Assembly (NCBI GenBank): GCA_032716605.1
Contig: CM064560.1
Location: 10,909,744 to 10,973,743 of the forward strand
Length of the DNA stretch: 64,000 bases
Origin: Paralithodes platypus
Taxonomy: Eukaryota; Arthropoda; Malacostraca; Decapoda; Lithodidae
Direction: 5' to 3'
The notes beneath the pieces are model-generated. The model was not told the origin of the DNA. It did no database searches and was given only the letters and a program-made list of their open reading frames with translations. The translations under genes were made by a program, and so were the position numbers. This document shows positions 1-8,254 of the stretch, one piece after another (position 1 is the stretch's first letter; each line of letters begins with the position of its first letter).

Positions 1-217
1 GTGTTGTGGTGAAATTAATCAAATATAGATTATCAGTAGGTTCAGGGATATTTCGTAGCGAGGCCGGTCTATATCATCTGTGCCCCATGAATATTCCTTC
101 CTCTCACTTAAACATTAGGCCTACCATAGCGCGGTTGGGAGTATGAACATGATTGGATTAGTATCCAGTATTCGAGAATGGATATTGAGTCGTGGGCGTG
201 TGAATGAACCTTTGACC

Positions 218-289
218 GTCCTGGTGGTGTAATGGTTAAGGTGGCAAAGATCTGTGTGTGATAACCTGGGTTCGAGTCCCGGTGGATCA
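218..289 (+). repeat. tRNA-like sequence (SINE-type pol III promoter), unit 1
   Basis: A box TGGTGTAATGG and a perfect B box GGTTCGAGTCC stand at tRNA spacing, and the five-pair T stem (CTGGG/CCCGG) is intact. The acceptor and D stems do not pair and no clear anticodon arm forms, so this is not a functional tRNA gene. It is most likely the tRNA-derived head of a SINE captured in the tandem repeat. Confidence 0.65.
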
Positions 290-549
290 TAATTATATAC
301 TATATTATAATTAATTTCATTGGGGGTGTTTGGTGTTGTGGTGAAATTAATCAAATATAGATTATCAGTAGGTTCAGGGATATTTCGTAGCGAGGCCGGT
401 CTATATCATCTGTGCCCCATGAATATTCCTTCCTCTCACTTAAACATTAGGCCTACCATAGCGCGGTTGGGAGTATGAACATGATTGGATTAGTATCCAG
501 TATTCGAGAATGGATATTGAGTCGTGGGCGTGTGAATGAACCTTTGACC

Positions 550-621
550 GTCCTGGTGGTGTAATGGTTAAGGTGGCAAAAATCTGTGTGTGATAACCTG
601 GGTTCGAGTCCCGGTGGATCA
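550..621 (+). repeat. tRNA-like sequence (SINE-type pol III promoter), unit 2
   Basis: Second copy of the tRNA-like part of the 332-bp repeat, with identical A and B boxes and one base change between them. The same defects in the acceptor and D stems as in unit 1 argue against a real tRNA. Confidence 0.65.
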
Positions 622-876
622 TATATTATACTTTAATTAATTTCATTGGGTGTGTTTGGTGTTGTGGTGAAATTAATAAAATATAGATTGTGAGGTTGAA
701 ATGGGATGAAATAGTCATTGTGGTGGAGGAGAGTGGGAGCACAGATTCAATCGGGGGAGCTCCCTTTGTCGTTACCGGAGTATCTCGAGGTCTCTTAGGT
801 TGAAAACATTGATTACAAAACATTATGTAACACTTCCTCTACTTGTTTTGCTGTGACACATTGATTGTAGGCCCTC

Positions 877-1329
877 TTAAGAGATGTTGTCTGTACGTTC
901 TCTTTTCCTAGTAGCCCCTTTACAGTCTATCGCCGGAGAATTATCTATCATCCCCGGTGAACTCAACACAGTTATTTCCTTGTCTAGAGATCTGCTTACC
1001 TGTTCCGCCGCCTTCTGACGTTCTTCCAACATTGGTCCCAGACTACTGGGTGCTAGAATATTCTGTCCCTTTGACCCTCTTTGATCGTCCCAACTTCCTC
1101 TAAAAGGATTGAAATCCATAGGGGACCCTAATAGCAGGGTCTCTTTGACCACTACAATGTGGTCTTGCCCAAAGGCTGAGTTGTGGGAGATTCTACGTTC
1201 TGCCTTCGGAGAAGGCATTATAACTTCTGTGAGCTCTGAAGGTTCAAATTCAGGAAGAGGAACTTTTGTAAGTCGTAAAGGGGTATTGTGTTGGACTGTT
1301 TTTACCTCAGACTTGTCACTCAAATCCAA
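877..1329 (-). pseudogene. Middle part of the large element's protein, copy 1
   Basis: A 150-codon minus-strand frame, low in complexity and rich in charged residues and proline. Around residues 90-105 a segment reading LAPSSLGPMLEERQK resembles LAPSKLGPSLEKRRK encoded near 53460-53505 in copy 3. The order of blocks is the same in both copies, which supports a common coding region. The next conserved block (NQCVTAK) lies in another frame just downstream (about 840-860), so the frame is broken or an intron intervenes. I recognise no known domain. The upstream part of the same coding region is at 1497-2169. Confidence 0.55.
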
Positions 1330-1496
1330 CTCCGTCTCTTCTGATTCTGCCCCGAGGAGGCCGGGAAAAAACTCCGGTGCCTGAGAGGCAGAAACTGAGG
1401 AGAGTTGTTGGGAGCCGGGCTGGCTCTGTTGTGAAAGTGCATCCCCTGGCTCTGCACTGGCATGAACTTCCGCCTTAACAAGAAGAGTATACGTAG

Positions 1497-2169
1497 CTAG
1501 CTTTGTGTTGTTATCCTGTCTCCTGGGGGACTGTGGATGCTGTACTGACTGTGTGCACTACCGCCAGGGTGAGCTTGGTCCGGACCACTGCCGGGCCCCA
1601 GGAGACGCCGAGCGTGCCCTCTTGGGGTGGGGGGGTGGGGGGTGGGGGGGGTATTTGCCTCATACCAATCTGAGACCTCATCCGAGTCCTGAATAGTTAC
1701 TTGCTCTACTTCATATTGAATCATAGCTGTATCACTACCCGTTGACTTTATTATAGGAGAATCATCAGAACAAGAGTAAAGTAAGAGTAGTTGCAACAAT
1801 TCTGCGTCGTCATTATGTAAAGTGACGTTGGCTACTCTTTTGGCATATGAGGTGAATTTTGCATTAATGTCTAACAGAGCTACTGTCATTAATGTCTAAG
1901 CATGATAGGTCTTCTTTACTCAACCACTCCGTGTACAGGTCCAAACAAACCGAACACTTCTGGGAGGTCCAGAGGAACTGTGCTCTATCGATGCATGTTA
2001 CGCATCTTTCGCATAATTTGTGCGGCGTTACTGGTACACGAGAGCATGTTGGTGTAGCACAAATTTTAAAGAGAGGCAAAATGGTGACCGAACTAATCCC
2101 CCCCACCCCCCCCCCCCGCCGGGATGGTTCCTTCCTCTGCCTTCTGTGCCGGACTAGATGTGACGAGAT
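1497..2169 (-). pseudogene. Zinc-binding N-terminal protein of the large element, copy 1
   Basis: Reading leftwards from a predicted splice acceptor at 2169/2170, the frame encodes a module with ligands in the order C-x4-C-x7-H-x2-C-x2-C-x2-C-x12-C-x2-C, followed by DLYTEW. The spacing is identical in copy 3 (53754-54449) although many intervening residues differ. After about 100 residues the frame shifts near 1880, and the second part (1497-1889) keeps the KFTSYA block that follows the zinc module in copy 3. A G-rich tract at 1627-1650 adds further disruption. The module resembles RING or other treble-clef zinc folds, but I cannot name a family. The copy is a broken relative of the copy 3 gene. 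Confidence 0.6.
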
Positions 2170-2343
2170 CTGGAAATACAAATTTCCAGGAATCAATGCT
2201 CATAAGTATAAACTGCGAGGTTTTACACATCCTATCCATCCAAGTCCGTTGGGGAGCTAGTTATAGCACAACTGTTATTCTATCTTCCCGCCAGTCTTGT
2301 AAACAAAATGAACCAAAAGGTTTCTTGCAAACGAACTCCTTAC
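2170..2343 (-). other. Predicted intron in the large element, copy 1
   Basis: On the minus strand the donor reads GACAG|GTAAGG and the acceptor ATTTCCAG|ATC, giving 174 nt. Donor and acceptor stand at equivalent places in copies 2 and 3, and the block GAGCATTGATTCC lies just inside the acceptor in all three. This is inferred from consensus signals and conservation, not from transcripts. Confidence 0.5.
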
Positions 2344-3668
2344 CTGTCACATGTCCAAAAAACATCCTTTGTCTGTTATCTATCTGAACTTTCCACGAAA
2401 AGTGTGATGGATAACGACCACTAGACTGTGCCGCCGGGCTTAAGAAGTCTTGTTAGTGTGTGGAACAATTGGGTGAGTTCACTCGGCGGGCCGAGATCTT
2501 TCCGTCAAAAGTAGCGTTTCCGCCGGAAGGAGCGTGGGACAGCACACCACGCCGGGGACAGATTTTAGTTTTCCTAACGCCTGCGTGGCGGGCGTCAGTA
2601 CACAGAAAGATCGCCGGAAGGAATAACCAAACTCACGGCAACGTAGACTAACTGTGAGTCATACGTCCCGAACAAACGTCCCCTCCAAAAAAAATCAGGA
2701 CGTCTCCTGACTCCCTGTTGCATGTCTAAAAACACTACATGCCAACACGGGAGAAAGCATAGGCTAAATACATTATAATCACAATCAATGATATGTTATA
2801 CCCCTAGCCGCTAAGGAGACCCCTACTGAGGCTGGCCACGAGGCTTGTAGTAAGCATAATTCTGTTGATTACCTACCTCTTGACAATACAGCAACCCACA
2901 CTGGCGAAGGAATGGAGGGGGGGCCCACGAGACATGGGGCAACGCAGGCTCGTACCCTAGAAAGCCTCACACCATGTGTGACAACTCTTGGACTAGGGCG
3001 CCTGCTCAGAACAAATTAAATGCAACTGCCTCATAGAGACAGCCTGCTGCATAATCCTGCGGATAAAGTAGCCTCCTAACTAGTAGCTAAAGGCAAAAAT
3101 AAGGCGCAGAATAAATACAAGAAAAACATGAGGCGCGGGATCTAGAGACCTGATGGCGCCTGTCTAAAGTACCCTATTTTAACACTTCCCTGCGAGCATA
3201 CCAATTGGGCAGCCAGTGCTAGCTGATCTAAACCTATTCACATACAACTCAGATAAATACAAATGAGTAAGGACTCACTAGAAGTCAGCGAACGAAGAAT
3301 GTGGCCGGAGCACTGGCGGGCACGTCCGACTAGGAGGGTCGCAGGGAAGGGAAGGCAGAATGGCGTCTCTTTTGCCACGGTCTGGGCTAGAATCCACGCG
3401 CAAGAAATCCACGAGATGGTATTTATGGAAAGCTATAGCAAAACAAGTTTTGAGTTTATTTTTTCTCTTTTATTTTTTACAAAGTGTTTTCGTAGTGTGT
3501 ATCCCAATCATAAGACGATTCCATAAGAGAAGTAGCATTACATTTATGATGTAGTACTCCTGATTCCCCGCAGCGGGAGTTTCAAACTGGATACCCGCGG
3601 GCGCTTGAAAGGAGGCTATTATATTAATAGGCATATCGTCAATGATGGAGGGGCCACTAATAAATATT

Positions 3669-3671
<3 letters not shown>

Positions 3672-3717
<46 letters not shown>
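3672..3717. repeat. (TA)n microsatellite at the left outer edge of the Penelope pair
   Basis: About 23 TA units directly between the right end of large element copy 1 and the left Penelope arm. The right arm ends in a second (TA)n at 7439-7462, and the Penelope fragment at 39.2 kb also abuts TA repeats. Confidence 0.9.
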
Positions 3718-3719
<2 letters not shown>

Positions 3720-5573
3720 TCTTTTAAACAAACGAGGTTAAAGGCAACAGCAGTTTCAGCATTCAAGATTTTATTGTTACAGCTTTCAATAGTTCTAACA
3801 ATTTTCCTCTGGGGTTCAGAGATGAGGTACAACAGGTTAGCAAAATTCATGGTGGATCCAACGTTTCACAAGTAAACATCTTGCATCTTCAGGGAATGGA
3901 CAGGTAATGATTAGAATAAGGACAAAGCAACATATTTATACAAAATTCGAGGATCAAGAATAGGTAGGTGGGCGGAGCTACTGGGTGTGGGTGGCTGTTC
4001 ATTGGTGGAAGGCAGTCTATTCGCGAGACGGGCACTAAATCTTATCGGTGGTTGGTTGTTGGCTGTGGGTGGCTGTGATTGGTTGGTGTTGTCAGTTGTG
4101 TGGGGAGCGCGGAAAGGTAAGGGAGGGGGGCACAGGGCGAGAGGAAGGGGGGCAGTATGCCTGTAGCGCTTGCCTGAAGGAAGAATTTGAAGGTCTTGTG
4201 TTTGGTTGTTGATGCTGGGGTTGAGCGTTTGGATGTATAGAGCTTCTATAATAGCTAGTCTTCTGGGGTCTGATTCTTTGTCGAGTATGGTAGTTTGTTT
4301 GTCTAGGTCGGCGCGAGTTAGGGCAAGATGGTGGGGGGCTTGATAGTGATCTTTTATAGCGCCAGATTGAAGGTGGAGGGTTAGTCGACGGGAAAGGCGA
4401 GTCTGTGTCATTCCAACATAGGATAGGGGTCCACAGACCCCAGAGGTGCAAATATGCTGGTATATCACATGATCGTCTTTCGGGTTGGTTGGTGGAAATG
4501 GGGCGGTTACGGAGGACAAGGTTGGAGGTCTTAGGAGATTTGTAGTAAATAATGAGTTTTATTTTATTGTCAGGGTTGGTGGGGAGGACGTTTTTGTGAA
4601 TTATTTCTTTCATAATGGATTCGTCTGTTGTGTGGTCGGAAGATATGTAGTTTCTGTAGAAAAATGTAATGTCATTGGCCGGGTTGGTGCTAGGGGGGTC
4701 TTGTTCGTACCATTTTTCTAGGTGGTGGTTGATGGCATTGGTGACGTCAGTGTTGGAATACCCATTGTTGACTAGGACCTGGGTGAGCCTTTCCAATTCA
4801 TTGTGTGTGTCATTCCAGGTGGTGCAATGGGTGAGGGCTCTCCTGACATAGGCGGCGATGGTGGACTGATGGTATCGTTAGGGCATTCACTTTCCCCATT
4901 AAGACATTGGCCATTGTTAGTAGGTTTGGTGTACACTGTAGTTTTGAAGCCGTGGTCGTGGAGGGAGACAAGGAGGTCGAGGAAGGGTAGATGTCCATCG
5001 TTGGTTTCTTCGTATGTGAAGTTGAGTCCGGAGGCGGCCATGAAGCGCTGCTGGAGGTCCCTGAGTTCGCCCAGGTCCTTCACCCGCACGAAGATATCAT
5101 CGATGTACCTGCAGTAGACAGTGGGCCGGTGGGCAGCCAGGAGTTCCTCTTCGATAGTTCCCATGAAGAAATTGGCGAACAGGACCCCCAGGGGGCTTCC
5201 CATCGCTACACCGTCGATTTGCTGGTACATATTCCCGCGGGGGCAGAGGAAAGGGGACTCCTTGGTACATAGTTCCAAGAGCGTCTTCAGGGCCTTCTCC
5301 GGGATGTCCAGGGGGACGTATTAGGGCAGTGGTAAACTCGACGTAGGATAAAATCTATGGTCTTGTCAACGGGCACGTTGGTAAACAAACTCTCTACGTC
5401 GAGGGAGGCGATGATGTGGTCGTTAGCAGGGGGGGCATCTCGTAGAATTTCTAGGAAGTCATAAGCAGAGTTGAGGTTGTATTGCCGAGGAACAAACGGG
5501 GTGAGGAGTTTGTTCAGGGCTTTGGCCCTGCTGTTGCCTTTAACCTCGTTTGTATAGCCAGGTAATAGATTCT
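3716..5573 (-). pseudogene. Penelope-like element (RT + GIY-YIG), left inverted copy, frameshifted
   Basis: Mirror image of the right-hand copy at 5574-7430. It encodes a Penelope-type reverse transcriptase (GSPLGVLFANFF and YIDDIF, about 5060-5240) and a GIY-YIG endonuclease (SYVGMTQTRLSRR, about 4390-4440) on the minus strand. Comparison with the intact right copy shows three short indels that break the frame: near 5315 in the early RT, near 4883 after the RT core, and near 4480 just before the GIY-YIG domain. The two arms are otherwise nearly identical. The 5' end is truncated at the palindrome centre. Confidence 0.9.
3854..3894 (-). ncRNA. Hammerhead-ribozyme-like motif, left Penelope copy
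   Basis: Minus strand: core CTGAAGA, then stem GCAAG/CTTGT with a 7-nt loop, then GAAAC, just upstream of the ATG that opens the N-terminal segment. The layout fits the hammerhead motifs known from terminal repeats of Penelope-like elements. Stem III and the cleavage triplet are not convincing, so activity is doubtful. Confidence 0.5.
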
Positions 5574-7155
5574 CTTTTAAACAAACAAGGTTAAAGGCAA
5601 CAGCAGGGCCAAAGCCCTGAACAAACTCCTCACCCCGTTTGTTCCTCGGCAATACAACCTCAACTCTGCTTATGACTTCCTAGAAATTCTACGAGATGCC
5701 CCCCCTGCTAACGACCACATCATCGCCTCCCTCGACGTAGAGAGTTTGTTTACCAACGTGCCCGTTGACAAGACCATAGATTTTATCCTACGTCGAGTTT
5801 ACCACTGCCCTAATACGCCCCTGGACATCCCGGAGAAGGCCCTGAAGACGCTCTTGGAACTATGTACCAAGGAGTCCCCTTTCCTCTGCCCCCGCGGGAA
5901 TATGTACCAGCAAATCGACGGTGTAGCGATGGGAAGCCCCCTGGGGGTCCTGTTCGCTAATTTCTTCATGGGAACTATCGAAGAGGAACTCCTGGCTGCC
6001 CACCGGCCCACTGTCTACTGCAGGTACATCGATGATATCTTCGTGCGGGTGAAGGACCTGGGCGAACTCAGGGACCTCCAGCAGCGCTTCATGGCCGCCT
6101 CCGGACTCAACTTCACATACGAAGAAACCACCGATGGACATCTACCCTTCCTCGACCTCCTTGTCTCCCTCCACGACCACGGCTTCAAAACTACAGTGTA
6201 CACCAAACCTACTAACAATGGCCAATGTCTTAATGGGGAAAGTGAATGCCCTAAACGATACCATCAGTCCACCATCGCCGCCTATGTCAGGAGAGCCCTC
6301 ACCCATTGCACCACCTGGAATGACACACACAATGAATTGGAAAGGCTCACCCAGGTCCTAGTCAACAATGGGTATTCCAACACTGACGTCACCAATGCCA
6401 TCAACCACCACCTAGAAAAATGGTACAAACAAGACCCCCCTAGCACCAACCCGGCCAATGACATTACATTTTTCTACAGAAACTACATATCTTCCGACCA
6501 CACAACAGACGAATCCATTATGAAAGAAATAATTCACAAAAACGTCCTCCCCACCAACCCTGACAATAAAATAAAACTCATTATTTACTACAAATCTCCT
6601 AAGACCTCCAACCTTGTCCTCCGTAACCGCCCCATTTCCACCAACCAACTGAAAGACGATCATGTGATATACCAGCATATTTGCACCTCTGGGGACTGTG
6701 GACCCCTATCCTATGTTGGAATGACACAGACTCGCCTTTCCCGTCGACTAACCCTCCACCTTCAATCTGGCGCTATAAAAGATCACTATCAAGCCCCTCA
6801 CCATCTTGCCCTAACTCGTGCCGACCTAGACAAACAAACTACCATACTCGACAAAGAATCAGACCCCAGAAGACTAGCTATTTTAGAAGCTCTATACATC
6901 CAAACGCTCAACCCCAGCATCAACAACCAAACACAAGACCTTCAAATTCTTCCTTCAGGCAAGCGCTACAGGCATACTGCCCCCCTTCCTCTCGCCCTGT
7001 GCCCCCCTCCCTTACCTTTCCGCGCTCAGCACACAACTGACAACACCAACCAATCACAGCCACCCACAGCCAACAACCAACCACCGATAAGATTTAGTGC
7101 CCGTCTCGCGAATAGACTGCCTTCCACCAATGAACAGCCACCCCACACCCAGTAG
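5574..7155 (+). CDS. Penelope-like retroelement protein: reverse transcriptase plus GIY-YIG endonuclease
   Basis: The frame is open from about 5583, with the first ATG at 5746 (469 codons from there), to a TAG at 7153-7155. Counting from 5746, the RT palm shows GVAMGSPLGVLFANFF at 59-74 and the catalytic YIDD at 94-97. A GIY-YIG nuclease follows, with a Cys-containing linker (C313, C318), SYVGM at 322-326, Arg residues near 330-334 and the likely catalytic Glu at 381. The tail is rich in Pro, Thr and Asn. Such elements copy their RNA at a nicked target. The N terminus before RT fingers 1-2 is missing, because the copy is 5' truncated at the palindrome centre; a segment encoding MNFANLLYLI lies instead downstream in the terminal repeat (7283-7430). 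The frame is intact, unlike the mirrored copy. Confidence 0.92.
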
Positions 7156-7238
7156 CTCCGCCCACCTACCTATTCTTGATCCTCGAATTTTGTATAAATA
7201 TGTTGCTTTGTCCTTATTCTAATCATTACCTGTCCATT

Positions 7239-7279
7239 CCCTGAAGATGCAAGATGTTTACTTGTGAAACGTTGGATCC
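7239..7279 (+). ncRNA. Hammerhead-ribozyme-like motif, right Penelope copy
   Basis: CTGAAGA core, one U, stem II GCAAG/CTTGT, then GAAAC at 7266-7270. It lies between the end of the RT/GIY-YIG frame and the ATG at 7283, the usual place of hammerheads in Penelope terminal repeats. Stem II is replaced by GCTGG/CCAGT in the related fragment at 39.4 kb, which keeps pairing. The cleavage triplet is degenerate. Confidence 0.55.
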
Positions 7280-7282
7280 ACC

Positions 7283-7438
7283 ATGAATTTTGCTAACCTG
7301 TTGTACCTCATCTCTGAACCCCAGAGGAAAATTGTTAGAACTATTGAAAGCTGTAACAATAAAATCTTGAATGCTGAAACTGCTGTTGCCTTTAACCTCG
7401 TTTGTTTAAAAGAGAATCTATTACCTGGCTATACTAAC
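7283..7438 (+). pseudogene. N-terminal coding piece inside the Penelope terminal repeat
   Basis: ATG at 7283 opens a frame beginning MNFANLLYLISEPQRK that runs into the (TA)n tract at 7439. In Penelope-like elements the terminal repeat often carries the start of the coding region, so this is the expected 5' coding segment of a further unit rather than a separate gene. The same segment is present in mirror image at 3716-3850. Confidence 0.7.
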
Positions 7439-7462
7439 ATATATATATATATATATATATTT
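7439..7462. repeat. (TA)n microsatellite at the right outer edge of the Penelope pair
   Basis: TA repeat directly after the terminal piece CCTGGCTATACTAACA. It is probably the target or target-derived sequence of the insertion. Confidence 0.85.
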
Positions 7463-8251
7463 TTGTTTTCTATATTCCAACTACTCCCTCTCGGGCATAG
7501 GCTGAGAGCCTGTACATTCCACCGCTCAACATGGTGAAGCCTGTGAGGTCTTGTTCCAGTCTGGGGAGTGAGACATGCGAAGTATGGCTCAAAGCAGCTC
7601 CATCTCTGAAGCGGCTGGTTGCTTCGTTCAAGTGCTTCACCGTCTCACCCTTCAGACTCAGACCCTCACTCTCAGAACGCCACCTATTGAGCAGTGAACT
7701 CACTAGGCATTGTCCCCCTGTAACATATTTTCAATATGGGAATATTCATACAGTGTTATTTAATCAGAGAACAATGAGGGTATTTTTTTGGCATTTCGGT
7801 GGGCTTTGTGGTAATGCACTGATACTAGGTACAGCACAAATTCAATCCCAATAATATCTTCCCATTGACATATGGGGATTTGAACCCGGGTCCATTGGAT
7901 TACCAATCCAGTGGCATGACCACTCCACCACACCTCCCCTAAATAAAATATAAATATATGTGTGTTTGCACAAATTACAGGGCAGACAGGGCTCTTTAGC
8001 CATGTTAGGCAACCTGTCTAGGGGAAAGAAAACCCTGATAAAAAAAAACTTGAGTGGGCTAGACTCGTAAGCTTTGGACAGCAACTAACCTAGGAGCAGG
8101 AAAACTCTGATCACAATCCCATAGCATGATCGTAAAGCCCGAGATCTTATCTTTGAGGAATACTGCCTTACAGAGGCGCAGAGACTCGAGCATCCCCATG
8201 ATCAGCGAAGCTATACTAGCTCAGGTCCAACCATGCTAGGCAGGTTCACTG
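7463..8251. other. Unclassified interval with one tRNA-like sequence
   Basis: No convincing gene. The short frames present have no recognisable domain. The only identified item is the tRNA-like sequence at 7866-7937. Confidence 0.5.
7866..7937 (-). repeat. tRNA-Thr-like pseudogene or SINE head
   Basis: Minus strand: A box TGGTGGAGTGG and B box GGTTCAAATCC at tRNA spacing. The anticodon loop TTGGTAA reads GGT (Thr) on a stem of four pairs. The T stem has two mismatches and the acceptor stem does not pair properly, so a working tRNA is unlikely. Confidence 0.55.
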
Positions 8252-8254
8252 TTA

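Larger units (their letters stand above)
1..690 (+). repeat. Tandem 332-bp repeat, two full units plus a partial third
   Basis: The block beginning GTGTTGTGGTGAAATTAATC at position 1 recurs at 333 and, truncated, at 659. The first two units are almost identical, differing mainly in a short AT-rich stretch after the tRNA-like part. Each full unit contains one pol III-type A box and B box (separate entries). The third unit breaks off near 690, where sequence homologous to the large TIR element begins, so the array appears to cut into copy 1 of that element. The array may continue to the left of the window. Confidence 0.9.
691..3665 (-). mobile_element. Unclassified large TIR element, copy 1 (left part missing)
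   Basis: Only the coding region and right end are in the window. The right terminus reads ...GGGGCCACTAATAAAT at 3650-3665 and matches the ends at 56652 and 28497. Upstream of it, blocks of 20-60 bases (for example CTAAGGAGACCCCTAC near 2811 and GTGACAACTCTT near 2979) match copy 3 in the same order. Coding is on the minus strand. The left part is cut off where the 332-bp tandem repeat starts. The right end abuts a (TA)n tract and the Penelope pair. Copy 1 lacks the TTAA insertion that copy 3 carries and so serves as an empty-site reference. Confidence 0.75.
3716..7430. repeat. 3.7-kb palindrome of two head-to-head Penelope-like elements
   Basis: The left arm starts ATTCTCTTTTAAACAAACG at 3716 and the right arm ends with its reverse complement near 7430. 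The arms run about 1.85 kb each and meet around 5520-5618. There a shorter interrupted palindrome, built on GGTTAAAGGCAACAGCAG and its complement, flanks a copy of the element's own end piece (TATAGCCAGGTAATAGATTC). Both outer edges are (TA)n. Confidence 0.9.

Noticed and set aside
7866..7937. Functional tRNA-Thr gene
   Set aside because: Acceptor and T stems are mismatched; kept as tRNA-like repeat.
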